Numbered from the stretch's first letter, positions 45,313 to 55,861 are shown. The stretch: 64,000 nt of DNA from Sulfurimonas hydrogeniphila (GCF_009068765.1 NZ_CP035534.1:1612001-1676000); one strand, 5' to 3'. The notes: generated by a model from the sequence alone, not told the origin. A program made the numbers and translations.

Positions 45313-45317
45313 AACTG

Positions 45318-46109
45318 TTATTGTAAAGAGTATCGAATCGGTACACTCAACATTATATCTGTTTTCGGCTTTGGAAATTTTCCTGAAAGCTCAGCGATTG
45401 TTTTAATCGCCGCACGCGTCAAGATACCACTGCTTGAAGATATTGTTGTAATTTGTATAACAGTAGCATCTTTCAACAGCATAAAGCGAACAGTAACAGA
45501 ACCCTGTATGCCTCGCTTACGTGCCATTCTCGGATAGTAGAGGTTTTCTTTTATCAATTGGGCAATCTGTGCCAGATTTTCCTGCAAATACGCTTCTTTC
45601 TCACTCACCTTTTTTTCAACAGTTTTTTTTGTCCTCTTTTCCCTGCGAAGATTTTCTTCTGCAACAGGCATGTTTTTCACGACTTCTTCTACTTTTTTTT
45701 CCGGTTTTTCTGCTGCTGTTTGTTCTATTCTTTTTTCCGGTTTTGTCTTTTCTTCAATCTTCGCCTCTTTTATCGTTTCTTCTTTCTTTTTAATCTGTTT
45801 TTTTAAAGGAATTTTTTTCTTAATTTTCTTGGGTTTTTGTTGGGTTTTTTGTTTTTTGGGAGGAATCACTTTTTTATGTTGCGGGACTTTTTTCACTTTT
45901 TTTTCAGAGATAACTTTTTTTCTCTCTTTTTTCTTCTTATGTATTTCTTCAGCCTGTTGTTTGATACATCTCAAATTTACACACACTCTTTTTTCTTCTT
46001 CAACAAATGCGGCAGATGAGACCACATACTTATAAACACCAAACAGGCTCAGCAGAATAAGCGCATGAACGAGCAAAGAAAGAAAAAGAGACTTTGAGTG
46101 ATTAAGCAT
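45318..46109 (-). CDS. tonB: TonB-type energy transducer
   Basis: A 263-residue TonB protein that carries proton-motive force to outer-membrane receptors. One N-terminal membrane helix (about residues 9-30, with the conserved SLLVHALIL start) leads into a long Lys/Glu/Pro-rich periplasmic linker (about 45-165). The C-terminal TonB domain follows (about 180-263) with YYPRMARKRGIQGSVTVRF, the family signature. exbB and exbD are not adjacent. It starts 8 nt downstream of the amtB at 46118 on the same strand. Confidence 0.92.
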   Translation of the reverse strand: MLNHSKSLFLSLLVHALILLSLFGVYKYVVSSAAFVEEEKRVCVNLRCIKQQAEEIHKKKKERKKVISEKKVKKVPQHKKVIPPKKQKTQQKPKKIKKKIPLKKQIKKKEETIKEAKIEEKTKPEKRIEQTAAEKPEKKVEEVVKNMPVAEENLRREKRTKKTVEKKVSEKEAYLQENLAQIAQLIKENLYYPRMARKRGIQGSVTVRFMLLKDATVIQITTISSSSGILTRAAIKTIAELSGKFPKPKTDIMLSVPIRYSLQ

Positions 46110-46117
46110 ACATTATT

Positions 46118-47293
46118 TTAAATGGCGCGTTTAAATTCAGGATAGGCTTCAACGCCAACCTCATTGACATCAAGCCCCTCTACCTGAATATCATCCTCTG
46201 CTCTGAATGCAACAATCTTGTTGATAATGTAAATAACAATATAGGAACTCACAAATGCAAAAACTCCGATGACTACAATCCCTTTGAGTTGTGAAATCAG
46301 TGACACTTTATCAACAAAAATACCAACAGCGAGTGTACCCCAAATTCCGTTGACAAGGTGAACAGAAAGTGCACCTACAGGATCATCAAGTTTTAATTTG
46401 TCAAACATTGGTACAGCAAAAACAACAAGTGCACCGCCAATGGCACCAATCAGGATTGGTGTGTACATGTCATACAAATCAGGTCCTGCAGTAATTGCAA
46501 CAAGCCCTCCAAGCGCACCGTTTAATATCATTGTGATATCTAAAAGCTTATAGCGTGCATACATGATAACAGCTGCAATGATTGCACCCGCCAAACCTGC
46601 CGTATTTGTATTCATAATCGTTTTTGCAACCGTATCGGCATTTTCGATACTTGAAATAGAACCGACACTGCCACCGTTAAATCCGAACCATCCTATCCAT
46701 AAAAGAAGTGCTCCAAGAACCACAAGCGGTACATTTGATGCAGGTATCACTTTTATTTTCCCGTCTTTGTATCTGTCTTTTCTTGGTCCCATAATCAAAA
46801 TCGCAGCCAGCAATGCCCAGCCTCCGGTGGAGTGAATAACAGTTGAACCTGCCAAATCATACATGTCAATATCCAACACTGTTCCCGCAAGAAGATCAGC
46901 GCCCCAGCTTACATTAACAATCAAAGGATAAATAACAGCACCCATAACAACCGTAAATATCATCAGTGGTATAATTTTTACACGCTCACTCACTCCACCA
47001 CTCATAATATTTATAGTTTTACCGACAAATGCCATCTGAAACAAAAATGCCGCCCATATACTCATAGAAGAGTTTTCCCAGGAACCAAACGCAAGAGAGT
47101 AGCCGACAAGTAAAAATGCCATAGATGCTACCGCATAAATCATGGTATTTACCGTCAAAACAGAAGAGACATTTTTTGTTCTTACCAGTCCGGCTTCAAG
47201 CATGGCAAAACCCGGAACCATTAAAATAATCAAAACCATAGAAAAAAGTGTAAAGAAAGTATCCAGTATGTATTTGAAATCAGCTTCAGACAT
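46118..47293 (-). CDS. Ammonium transporter (second copy, short)
   Basis: A 391-residue Amt family channel with about 11 membrane helices. FAMLEAGLVRTKN near residues 29-41 is the Amt start region; DLAGSTVIHSTGGWALLAAI carries the first conserved pore His, and VGALSVHLVNGIWGTLAVG the second. It lacks the N-terminal signal peptide of the other copy. The ribosome binding site AAAGG sits between a long hairpin (47302-47474) and the ATG. Together with glnK and the other amt it forms a nitrogen cluster; tonB follows by 8 nt. Confidence 0.94.
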   Translation of the reverse strand: MSEADFKYILDTFFTLFSMVLIILMVPGFAMLEAGLVRTKNVSSVLTVNTMIYAVASMAFLLVGYSLAFGSWENSSMSIWAAFLFQMAFVGKTINIMSGGVSERVKIIPLMIFTVVMGAVIYPLIVNVSWGADLLAGTVLDIDMYDLAGSTVIHSTGGWALLAAILIMGPRKDRYKDGKIKVIPASNVPLVVLGALLLWIGWFGFNGGSVGSISSIENADTVAKTIMNTNTAGLAGAIIAAVIMYARYKLLDITMILNGALGGLVAITAGPDLYDMYTPILIGAIGGALVVFAVPMFDKLKLDDPVGALSVHLVNGIWGTLAVGIFVDKVSLISQLKGIVVIGVFAFVSSYIVIYIINKIVAFRAEDDIQVEGLDVNEVGVEAYPEFKRAI

Positions 47294-47301
47294 TATAAAC
47301 C

Positions 47302-47474
47302 TTTAACCCGGATTATGCAACAGAAAACTCAAGAAAGTCTCTATCATTGTACCCAAGGCACATTCATAAAATTATTGACCAACCAAAAAGGTTGGCACAA
47401 CAATTTTCTAAACATCCCTTGGACACAAGCATAGAACCTACTTATTATTTTCTATTGCATAATTCGGGTTTAAA
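47302..47474. repeat. Long imperfect palindrome upstream of amtB
   Basis: Left arm 47302-47384 and right arm 47390-47474 are inverted repeats of about 83 nt with roughly 75% match by eye and few gaps, around a 5-nt AAAAA loop. The best stretches are the outer ends (ATTATGCAAnAGAAAA in both) and the inner CCAACC/GGTTGG. It ends 9 nt before the amtB ATG, next to its AAAGG ribosome binding site. No reading frame is seen. It could be a degenerate MITE or a structured 5' leader between glnK and amtB. Confidence 0.85.
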
Positions 47475-47560
47475 TTGAACTTAAAAGCTGAGTGTAGCAA
47501 AATCTTTATATTTTAAAAATTAAATCATTATTTTTAAATGCTAAAGAAGTCAATATGTGG

Positions 47561-47725
47561 ATTTTCTACTCCTTGTAAAGGAGTCGGCTTGAGTGCCATA
47601 GCGGCCAGCGAAGCCAAAGGGGGTGGGATACCGCCATTAAGTTAAGCATTTTTTTGCAACGCGGACTTCAGTCCTGGCTGAAAGTGGCAAGACATTGCAA
47701 CAGCCGGTACTGAAGTACCGGTTCC
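47561..47725. repeat. REP/BIME-like intergenic element between glnK and amtB
   Basis: The region holds an exact hairpin at 47568-47584 (ACTCCTT, GTA, AAGGAGT), a 22-nt motif at 47592-47613 related to one at 24424-24445, an imperfect hairpin GCGGACT-TC-AGTCC at 47661-47674, and a perfect hairpin CCGGTACT-GA-AGTACCGG at 47704-47721. The last two face opposite ways, as REP units paired in a BIME do. The perfect one resembles 13438-13460. GC content is higher than its surroundings. No RAYT transposase is in the window. Confidence 0.6.
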
Positions 47726-47741
47726 GAGAAAGCATTATTGT

Positions 47742-48098
<357 letters not shown>

Positions 48099-48161
48099 TT
48101 ATTATTTATCAATTGTAACCATTTTTGATTACAAAATCAATACACTAATCCCAAAAAGAGA

Positions 48162-49472
48162 TTAGTTATTCATGTATCTTTCACCTTGAACAGATTCATC
48201 CAGACCCATTGTTTCTTCATCTTCACTTACACGTGAACCACCAGTCAATGCAGTAGCAACATAGTAAACAACAACAGTACCGATAAGAGTGAACAGTCCA
48301 ACAATAACAACAGACTCAACCTGAACAATAAACTGTCCTATTCTGTCACCTGATTCTTTCAGCGGTCCGTCCCATAACAGGTCATTGTCTTTTAAAGCCA
48401 AAAGACCGGTTGCAAGTGCACCAAACAAACCAGCTAAAAAGTGAACACCGAATGCATCCAAAGAGTCATCATAACCAAGTTTCTTTTTAAGCACAGTCAC
48501 ACCCCAAAAAGCGAAGAGCGTTCCAACGATACCAACGATAAAAGCACCACCCACACCAACAAATCCGGCAGCAGGCGTAATAGCGACAAGTCCAGAAACA
48601 GCACCTGTAGCAAGTCCCAGCAATGTAGGCTTTTTATAAATAACCCACTCAGCAAGCATCCATGTAATAGCAGCTGCGGCAGTTGCTATCGTTGTAGTCA
48701 GGAGTGCTACACCGGCAATGGCATTCGCTCCAAATGCAGACCCTGCATTGAATCCGTACCAGCCAAACCATAAAAGAGCTGCACCAAGCGCAGTCAAAAG
48801 CACTGTAGCAGGTTTCATTGCAGACTTAGGATATCCGACACGTTTGCCAACAAGAACAGCAAGAACCAAACCGGCCAGACCACCATTCATATGGACAACT
48901 GTACCACCGGCAAAGTCTAAAGCACCTAAATCAAAGAGATAAGCACCGTCTCCACCCCAAACCATATGAGCAACAGGAGCATACACGACAAGTCCCCAAA
49001 GAGCCACAAATACCAGCCATGTAGAGAATTTAATACGTTCTATAACCGAACCTGCAGCAATAGCTACCGTAATAGCTGCAAATGTACCCTGAAATGCCAC
49101 AAATACATAGGTAGGATATGTTCCGCTTAAATCATGCCAGCTGATTCCGTTTAAGAAGACATTACCGAATCCACCCATTACATTCTGAACAGCGGCAGAC
49201 TCTGCTGTACCAAATGCTATAGAATAACCGGCAGCAATCCAAACGACAAATGCAACTACAAACGCTCCAAAAACCATAGCGTATGTATTGAGTACATTTT
49301 TACTTCTTGTCATACCTGCATAAAACAGTGCAAGACCTGCAGGTGTCATCAATAATACTAATGCAGTTGACATCATCATCCATGCTGTATCACCTGTATC
49401 AAGTGTTGCTGTATCCTCCGCAAATACGAATGTTGGTAAAGCAAATAAAAATGCTAATAACCATTTCTTCAT
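48162..49472 (-). CDS. amtB: Ammonium transporter AmtB (first copy)
   Basis: A 436-residue ammonium channel with a signal peptide at residues 1-18 (KKWLLAFLFALPTFVFA), like E. coli AmtB. FYAGMTRSKNVLNTYAM is the Amt start region; the two pore His are in GGTVVHMNGGLAGLVLA and DAFGVHFLAGLFGALATG. The cytoplasmic tail contacts GlnK. The ATG at 49470-49472 has AGGA 7 nt upstream; nine earlier open codons are not supported. It lies about 80 nt upstream of glnK. No -24/-12 sigma-54 site was found before it. Confidence 0.95.
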   Translation of the reverse strand: MKKWLLAFLFALPTFVFAEDTATLDTGDTAWMMMSTALVLLMTPAGLALFYAGMTRSKNVLNTYAMVFGAFVVAFVVWIAAGYSIAFGTAESAAVQNVMGGFGNVFLNGISWHDLSGTYPTYVFVAFQGTFAAITVAIAAGSVIERIKFSTWLVFVALWGLVVYAPVAHMVWGGDGAYLFDLGALDFAGGTVVHMNGGLAGLVLAVLVGKRVGYPKSAMKPATVLLTALGAALLWFGWYGFNAGSAFGANAIAGVALLTTTIATAAAAITWMLAEWVIYKKPTLLGLATGAVSGLVAITPAAGFVGVGGAFIVGIVGTLFAFWGVTVLKKKLGYDDSLDAFGVHFLAGLFGALATGLLALKDNDLLWDGPLKESGDRIGQFIVQVESVVIVGLFTLIGTVVVYYVATALTGGSRVSEDEETMGLDESVQGERYMNN

Positions 49473-49670
49473 GTGAATCCTTTTGTTGAATATTTTCAAA
49501 ACAAAGTATAGAATAATTACATCTTTTTTTTCAGCTTAAACTGATTAATTTTTAAGCAGCTTTTACGATTCCTCTATTATTTATTCAATTACACAAAAAT
49601 TCATCAGTTTTAAACATTTTATTAAGCGACAATAAGATAATATATATAAATTTAAATTTTAGGTGTTTCA

Positions 49671-52151
49671 ATGAGCAACTTGTTAAACAATGGTGATATA
49701 CAAAGTATAAATATAGAAGAAACTCTTCAAAACAGCTATCTTGATTACTCTATGAGTGTTATTGTCGGTCGTGCCCTGCCTGATGTAAGAGACGGGCTCA
49801 AACCTGTTCATAGAAGAATTCTTTATGCAATGGACAAACTCAATCTCTCATTTGGTGCAAAGTATAAAAAATCAGCACGTATCGTCGGTGATGTTATCGG
49901 TCAGTACCACCCTCACGGAGATACAGCTGTTTATGATGCACTCGTGCGAATGGCGCAGGATTTTTCCATGCGGATGGAACTTGTAGACGGACAGGGAAAC
50001 TTCGGTTCGGTTGACGGTGACTCAGCTGCTGCAATGCGTTATACGGAAGCCCGTATGACAAAATATGCAGGTGAACTTTTAAAAGATTTGGAAAAGAACA
50101 CTGTCAATATGATAGACAACTATGACGGTACAACAAAAGAGCCGGATGTAATGCCGACACGTGTGCCGAACCTTTTAATAAACGGTTCTTCAGGGATTGC
50201 GGTCGGTATGGCAACAAACATTCCTCCCCACAACCCTACTGAAATTATGAACGGACTCAAAGCACTCCTGGAAAATCCCAATATTACACTTCCTGAAATC
50301 ATGGAACATATCAAAGCGCCTGATTTTCCGACAGGCGGCATTATATTTGGGAAAAAAGGGATTATGGATGCCTATGAAACAGGGCGTGGCCGTATAAAAG
50401 TACGTGCAAAAACACATATTGAGAAAAAAGGAAACAAAGACGTCATTGTCATTGATGAACTTCCTTATCAGGTAAACAAAGCCCGTCTTATTGAAAACGT
50501 TGCCAATTTGGTTAAAGACAAGATGATAGACGGGGTAAGCGAAATCAGAGATGAGTCCGACCGGGACGGTATGCGCGTTGTCATTGAGCTCAAACGTGAC
50601 ACAATCAGTGAAATTGTTTTAAATAATTTATTTAAACAAACTGCAATGCAGACAACCTTCGGTATCATAATGCTCTCCATTTTAAATCAGGAACCAAGAA
50701 TTTTTGGTCTTATTGACATACTCAAGCATTTTATCAACCACCGAAAAACTATTATTATCCGTCGTACAATTTTTGATTTGGAAAAAGCAAAAGCGCGTGC
50801 ACATATTTTGGAAGGTTTGAAAAAAGCAATAGATATTATTGATAAAGTCATTCGCACTATCCGTGCTTCCACAAATGAAGAAGAAGCAAAAGAAAACCTG
50901 GTAACAGAGTTCGATTTTTCAGAAATCCAGGCTGCAAGCATTGTTGCAATGCGTCTTGGTCGTCTTACAGGACTTGAAATTGAAAAAATAGAAAATGAAT
51001 TGGCAGAACTTATGAAACAAATTGAGTTTCTTGAGTCAATTCTACAAAGTGAAAAAGTGCTGCACGGTATAATAGGTGATGAATTTGATGAAATTTTACA
51101 AACATATACCACAAAACGAAGAACTGACATCGAAGATGACTATGATGATATAGACATAGAAGACCTGATTCCCAATGAACCGATGGTTGTTACAATTACA
51201 CACAGAGGATACATCAAGCGTGTACCGCTTGCAAGCTATGAAAAGCAAAAACGCGGAGGCAAAGGAAAAACTGCTGTCACAACCTATGAAGATGACTTTA
51301 TAGAAAACTTCTTTACATGTAATACGCACGATACGCTCCTTTTTGTGACAGACAGAGGACAACTCCACTGGCTGAAAGTCTATCGTATACCTGAAGGAAG
51401 TCGTACAGCCAAAGGAAAAGCTGTTGTCAATTTACTTAATTTAATGGCGGATGAGCAAATTCAGTCTATTATTCCGACAACTGATTTCAGCGAAGAGAAA
51501 TCTTTGGTCTTCTTTACAAAAAACGGAATTGTCAAACGAACAAATTTAAGCGAATTCAGCAATATCAGAAGCAACGGTGTCAGAGCAATTGTTCTTGATG
51601 ATGATGATGCGCTCATTACAGCAAAAATTGCGGACAAAAGCATTAAATACCTCTTTATTGTGACAAAACTTGCACAGTGCATCAAATTTGAAATTGAAAA
51701 AACCCGGGAACAAGGACGAAGTACACGTGGAGTAAGAGGGATTAAGTTCAAGTACGAAGGTGATGAAGTCGTCGATGCAAACATTATAGCAAGTGATGAT
51801 CAGGAGATTTTGATTGTCGCTGAAAAAGGGATAGGAAAACGTACGGATGCAGGAGAATACAGACTGACAAACCGTGGCGGTTCCGGTGTCATTGCCATGA
51901 AAATGACTGCAAAAACAGGCAAACATATTGTCGGCTGCCTAATGGTAGATGAGGGCATGGATATGATGGCGCTCACAAAAGCCGGTAAAATGATACGTGT
52001 TGATATGCAGACGATCTCCAAATCAAGCAGAAACACTTCCGGGGTCTATATAGTAAAAGGGGATGAAGTTGTCAGTATTTCACGCTGTCCGAAAGAAGAA
52101 AAAAGCGAAGAGGATGAGGAAGACACATCCCCTTCTTTAGACTTGGAATAG
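49671..52151 (+). CDS. gyrA: DNA gyrase subunit A
   Basis: GyrA cuts and rejoins DNA in negative supercoiling. The catalytic Tyr124 lies in AMRYTEARM. The quinolone region is [10 protein letters not shown] at 80-89, with Thr85 and Asp89, the residues seen in susceptible Campylobacterota. The C-terminal domain wraps DNA with a GyrA box, QKRGGKGKT, near 525-533. Length 826 is slightly short of E. coli. It is the first gene of a plus-strand run ending at 59483. Confidence 0.98.
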   Translation: MSNLLNNGDIQSINIEETLQNSYLDYSMSVIVGRALPDVRDGLKPVHRRILYAMDKLNLSFGAKYKKSARIVGDVIGQYHPHGDTAVYDALVRMAQDFSMRMELVDGQGNFGSVDGDSAAAMRYTEARMTKYAGELLKDLEKNTVNMIDNYDGTTKEPDVMPTRVPNLLINGSSGIAVGMATNIPPHNPTEIMNGLKALLENPNITLPEIMEHIKAPDFPTGGIIFGKKGIMDAYETGRGRIKVRAKTHIEKKGNKDVIVIDELPYQVNKARLIENVANLVKDKMIDGVSEIRDESDRDGMRVVIELKRDTISEIVLNNLFKQTAMQTTFGIIMLSILNQEPRIFGLIDILKHFINHRKTIIIRRTIFDLEKAKARAHILEGLKKAIDIIDKVIRTIRASTNEEEAKENLVTEFDFSEIQAASIVAMRLGRLTGLEIEKIENELAELMKQIEFLESILQSEKVLHGIIGDEFDEILQTYTTKRRTDIEDDYDDIDIEDLIPNEPMVVTITHRGYIKRVPLASYEKQKRGGKGKTAVTTYEDDFIENFFTCNTHDTLLFVTDRGQLHWLKVYRIPEGSRTAKGKAVVNLLNLMADEQIQSIIPTTDFSEEKSLVFFTKNGIVKRTNLSEFSNIRSNGVRAIVLDDDDALITAKIADKSIKYLFIVTKLAQCIKFEIEKTREQGRSTRGVRGIKFKYEGDEVVDANIIASDDQEILIVAEKGIGKRTDAGEYRLTNRGGSGVIAMKMTAKTGKHIVGCLMVDEGMDMMALTKAGKMIRVDMQTISKSSRNTSGVYIVKGDEVVSISRCPKEEKSEEDEEDTSPSLDLE

Positions 52152-52195
52152 TAATTGCTAAAAGTCAAATACTACTTAATAAAGAGGAACTTAGC

Positions 52196-52762
52196 ATGAA
52201 AAAAAATATCATTACAGGAAGTGTTATTGCTATCTTAGCATTAGGATTTTCAGCCTGTGCCTATAAACAACAGTGTGGCACTGACGAATGTGGTCATTCA
52301 TATATAGATAGAACATACAGAAGTTACAACACTACTAAACAATGTAATGCACAAAAGCCGCCGATAGTGAAACAAAAAGTAAAAACTATTCAAACAGCAA
52401 AAAAAACATTACCGACACTACCTAAGAACACACAAGTTCTGCAGTGTAACAAACCGCTCAGAATCAGCGTTGTAGGGCAAGGTGTTGCACCATGCAATGG
52501 AGCATGTTCACCAGCACAAGCCTTAGCCTTAGCAAAAAGAGCTGCCATAGCAGATGCATATCGTCTTATTGCAGAAAAAGTAAAAGGTGTGTACGTAGAG
52601 GGAAATGATTATGTGAAGAATATGATGATTAAAAAATCAACAATTCGTACACATGTGGCAGCATGTTTAAGAAATACTAATATAGTAGAGACAAGCTTTA
52701 AAGATGGTCTATGTCAAGTAGAAATGGAAATAAAGCTTAAATATGCGGATATTATTCGTTAA
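52196..52762 (+). CDS. LPP20-like lipoprotein downstream of gyrA
   Basis: A 188-residue lipoprotein: hydrophobic N-terminus, lipobox GFSAC with Cys21, then a Cys-containing linker. The C-terminal part (SPAQALALAKRAAIADAYRLIAEKVKG, then VYVEG) fits the LPP20 domain, also hinted at in the protein at 41049. Eight or more Cys after the anchor suggest disulfides. In Campylobacter a lipoprotein gene takes the same place after gyrA and before flgR. It overlaps the next gene by 20 nt. Confidence 0.85.
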   Translation: MKKNIITGSVIAILALGFSACAYKQQCGTDECGHSYIDRTYRSYNTTKQCNAQKPPIVKQKVKTIQTAKKTLPTLPKNTQVLQCNKPLRISVVGQGVAPCNGACSPAQALALAKRAAIADAYRLIAEKVKGVYVEGNDYVKNMMIKKSTIRTHVAACLRNTNIVETSFKDGLCQVEMEIKLKYADIIR

Positions 52763-53123
52763 TTTTATTCTACTTTCTACTTTAGCATACGCTGACTTTT
52801 ACTACATATCCTATAAATATGTGGTAAAAGATTTTCAACTTTATAATGAACAAATTCTTGTTTCAAAAGCAATGCAGTCCTGTTCTGGCAGCATCAGTCA
52901 ATCTGTAATCTTTCAAAAAGAAAACAATAAAACATTTGAAAAGTTCATAAAAGAAAAAAAAGAAAAAATGATTGATTTTTTCCAAAAACTCGGACTACAT
53001 GTAAAGAGTTATGACTCTTTTGATACAGTCAATTCACACACAAATACCACAATTACTTTTTTCACACAATGCTTCAAAGTCGATTTTAATGATAATTTTG
53101 TTAGAATATCAGCTTTAAAATAG
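52743..53123 (+). CDS. Secreted protein of unknown function before flgR
   Basis: A 126-residue protein with a signal peptide at residues 1-17 (MRILFVNFILLSTLAYA) and a mature part rich in aromatic and basic residues with two Cys. No known domain is recognised. It overlaps the lipoprotein gene by 20 nt and precedes flgR by 22 nt. The pair lipoprotein-secreted protein at this place is kept in Campylobacter, so an envelope or motility role is possible. Confidence 0.8.
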   Translation: MRILFVNFILLSTLAYADFYYISYKYVVKDFQLYNEQILVSKAMQSCSGSISQSVIFQKENNKTFEKFIKEKKEKMIDFFQKLGLHVKSYDSFDTVNSHTNTTITFFTQCFKVDFNDNFVRISALK

Positions 53124-53145
53124 CCGAATAAAAACAGGACTTTTT

Positions 53146-54285
53146 GTGAAAATAGCCATAGTCGAAGATGATATCAATATGCGTAAATCTCTTGAAATTG
53201 CTATGGGCGATTACAAAGAGTTTAGAGTAAAAACATTTAAAAATGCCAAAGATGCACTTAAAGTCCTTGATGACAGTTTTGATCTGGTCATTACCGATAT
53301 CAATATGCCCGGAATGGACGGCATAGAATTTGTCAAAGAACTGGGCGGCAGATACGAAGTTATTATCATGACAGGGAATGCAACACTGAGTCGGGCTATT
53401 GAATCTATCCATCTTGGTGTCAAAGATTTTTTGCTCAAACCTTTTGATGTAGACACGCTTGTCGATGCGATTAAACGCGAGGCAGTTGTCCAAAAAGTAA
53501 AAAAATCGGCGCAAAAAAGCAAAAAAACGACGAATGATTTTTTGGGCTCGTCTGAAGCACTTACAAAAGTTTTAGGCATTGCCCAAAAGGCTTCCAAAAC
53601 AGATGCAAGTATTTTGCTTTTGGGAGAAAGCGGTGTCGGCAAAGAAGTTTTTGCTTCTTATATACACAAAAACTCTCCAAGAGCAAAAAAACCCTTTATT
53701 GCTATCAATATGGCGGCAATTCCTGAGAACTTGATAGAGAGTGAGCTTTTTGGCTTTGAAAAGGGGGCATTTACCGATGCGACCGAAGCTAAAGCGGGAC
53801 AGTTTGAACTGGCAAACGGAGGAACACTCTTTTTGGATGAGATAGGGGAAATGCCCTATGGTGTTCAGGCAAAGCTGCTTCGGGCCATACAGGAAAAAGA
53901 GGTGCGCAGACTTGGCTCTGCAAAAGCCATTAAAATAGACATACGCGTCGTTTCGGCAACAAACGCAAATTTAAACGAGAAGATAAAAAAAGGAGAATTC
54001 AGAGAGGACCTGTATTACAGACTCAATACAATTCCTCTCCATATTCCACCTTTGAGAGAAAGAAAAGACGAAATATTGGAAATTGCACAAAAGATGATTG
54101 CACACAACTGTCAAAAGTATGGTTTTGATACAAAAAGGCTCTCTGCTGAGGCAGAAAGTGAGCTTTTATCATATACCTGGCCCGGAAATATTCGAGAGTT
54201 GCTTTCAGTAGTGGAGCGTTCTGTCATACTCAGTGAAACCAGTGAAATTCAAAAAGACGAACTTTTTTTAAATAACAGAAAATAG
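53146..54285 (+). CDS. flgR: Sigma-54 activator FlgR, lacking a DNA-binding domain
   Basis: A 379-residue NtrC-type regulator. The receiver domain has phosphoacceptor D51 (VITDINMPG); the AAA+ domain starts near 130 with [12 protein letters not shown], Walker A GESGVGKE, the sigma-54 contact GAFTDA, and [11 protein letters not shown]. The protein ends about 15 residues after the AAA+ domain ([15 protein letters not shown]), with no Fis-type helix-turn-helix. Helicobacter FlgR has the same layout and activates class II flagellar genes without DNA binding. The start is GTG with AGGA 8 nt upstream. The partner FlgS is not in the window. Confidence 0.92.
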   Translation: MKIAIVEDDINMRKSLEIAMGDYKEFRVKTFKNAKDALKVLDDSFDLVITDINMPGMDGIEFVKELGGRYEVIIMTGNATLSRAIESIHLGVKDFLLKPFDVDTLVDAIKREAVVQKVKKSAQKSKKTTNDFLGSSEALTKVLGIAQKASKTDASILLLGESGVGKEVFASYIHKNSPRAKKPFIAINMAAIPENLIESELFGFEKGAFTDATEAKAGQFELANGGTLFLDEIGEMPYGVQAKLLRAIQEKEVRRLGSAKAIKIDIRVVSATNANLNEKIKKGEFREDLYYRLNTIPLHIPPLRERKDEILEIAQKMIAHNCQKYGFDTKRLSAEAESELLSYTWPGNIRELLSVVERSVILSETSEIQKDELFLNNRK

Positions 54286-54301
54286 AACAGGAGAAAATTG
54301 A

Positions 54302-55333
54302 ATGAAAAAATATAATGTAGCTGTTGTCGGTGCAAACGGTGCTGTCGGTGAAGAGATTTTAAGAGTATTGGAAGAGATTGATTTTCCTCTTAAAAAACTG
54401 GTACCGCTTGCAAGTGCAAGAAGCGTCGGCAAGCAGGTAGAGTTTAACAAGGAAAGCTTTGATATTATAGAACTGACACATGATGTCTTTGAAAAAGAAG
54501 GGGTGGATATTGCCCTCTTTAGTGCCGGAGGCAGTGTCAGCGCAGAATTTGCCCCTTCCGCAGTTGCAGCAGGTGCCGTTGTTATAGACAACACCTCTCA
54601 CTTCAGAATGGATCCTAATGTTCCTCTTGTTGTCCCTGAGGTCAATCCTCAGGATATTGCGCAATGGAAAGAAACAGGAATCATAGCCAACCCAAACTGT
54701 TCCACTATCCAAATGGTACAGGCACTCAAACCTCTTGACGAAGCATATGATTTGGTTCGTGTTGATGTTGATACATACCAGGCAACCAGCGGTGCAGGAA
54801 AATCTGCCATGGAGGAACTTGTCAGTCAAATGCAGGCATTTTTTGCTTTTCAACTCGATGAAGCAGAGCACAAGGCATTCAACCATCAGATTGCACTCAA
54901 TGTCATCCCTCAAATTGATGTATTTACAGACAACGGTTACACGAAAGAAGAGATGAAAATGGTGAACGAGACAACAAAAATCATGCACAAAGAAATTGCT
55001 CTGAGCGCTACCTGTGTTCGTGTACCTACTCTTCGCGGTCATGCAGAATCAATCACTATGACTTTTGATTCTAAAATAGATGCAAACGAAGCAAGAGAAA
55101 TACTGAAAAAAGCACCCAACATAGTGGTTTTGGACAATCCTGATGAAGCACTCTATCCTATGCCTGCTGCATGCATAGACAAAAATGAAACATTTGTCGG
55201 GCGTATCAGAAATGACCTCTTTTCAAACAATATGCTGCATATGTTTGTCGTTGCAGACAATTTAAGAGTAGGCGCTGCTACAAATGCAGTAAGAATTGCC
55301 CAAAAATGGATAGAGATGGAAGAAGGATCGTAA
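54302..55333 (+). CDS. asd: Aspartate-semialdehyde dehydrogenase
   Basis: Asd makes aspartate semialdehyde for lysine, diaminopimelate, threonine and methionine. The NADP-binding motif GANGAVGEE is at residues 10-18, the catalytic Cys133 in ANPNCSTIQMV, and a conserved His in VPTLRGHAES. Length 343 is normal. Its place right after flgR and before a YqhA-type gene is the same as in Campylobacter. Confidence 0.96.
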   Translation: MKKYNVAVVGANGAVGEEILRVLEEIDFPLKKLVPLASARSVGKQVEFNKESFDIIELTHDVFEKEGVDIALFSAGGSVSAEFAPSAVAAGAVVIDNTSHFRMDPNVPLVVPEVNPQDIAQWKETGIIANPNCSTIQMVQALKPLDEAYDLVRVDVDTYQATSGAGKSAMEELVSQMQAFFAFQLDEAEHKAFNHQIALNVIPQIDVFTDNGYTKEEMKMVNETTKIMHKEIALSATCVRVPTLRGHAESITMTFDSKIDANEAREILKKAPNIVVLDNPDEALYPMPAACIDKNETFVGRIRNDLFSNNMLHMFVVADNLRVGAATNAVRIAQKWIEMEEGS

Positions 55334-55852
55334 ATGATTGAAAAAATCTTTGAAAGCGGACTCTGGAGTTCGCGCTTTATGGTTTTAATGGCCGTAATTT
55401 TCGGTCTGATCGGAGCTGTAGCGCTTTTTATTGTTGCAAGTTTTAACATATATGATACAGCTAAACTTGTTATCAACACCTATGTCAACCATCATCACCC
55501 GGAGCACTTTCATGAACTGGTTGTCGGTGGAATTATAGGTGCCGTGGATTTATATCTTATCGGCGTTGTTATGCTGTTGTTTTCTTTCGGATTGTATGAA
55601 TTGTTTATCTCGGATATTGATGCGGCGAGAGAAGATACTACGAGAGAAAACAAAATTTTGTCTATTCACTCGCTTGATCAGCTCAAAGACAAAATATCCA
55701 AAGTAATTGTGATGGTTTTGGTTGTAGGCTTCTTTAAAAAAGTGGGACTTGCAAGCTACCAGACACCGTTAGAATTACTCTATTTGGCTTTATCTATTAC
55801 TGCCGTTGCTGTCGGTTTGTATTTTTTAAGTAAAGTCGGACACAATCACTAA
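55334..55852 (+). CDS. YqhA/UPF0114 family membrane protein
   Basis: A 172-residue protein with four probable membrane helices (about residues 15-38, 65-90, 120-140, 145-163). GVVMLLFSFGLYELFISDID near 77-96 is a UPF0114 signature. The function of the family is unknown. The gene starts directly at the asd stop (ATG at 55334) and ends 9 nt before hemE, so it is co-expressed with both. Confidence 0.88.
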   Translation: MIEKIFESGLWSSRFMVLMAVIFGLIGAVALFIVASFNIYDTAKLVINTYVNHHHPEHFHELVVGGIIGAVDLYLIGVVMLLFSFGLYELFISDIDAAREDTTRENKILSIHSLDQLKDKISKVIVMVLVVGFFKKVGLASYQTPLELLYLALSITAVAVGLYFLSKVGHNH

Positions 55853-55861
55853 GGAAAAAAA

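Noticed and set aside
47685-47699. TGGCAAGACATTGCA, like a sigma-54 -24/-12 promoter
   Set aside because: The GG to GC distance is one base short of the consensus and it points right, toward the 3' end of glnK, with no plus-strand gene to serve.
54359-55042. Open frame of 227 codons on the minus strand
   Set aside because: It lies wholly within asd, which has intact catalytic motifs; the antisense product shows no domain.
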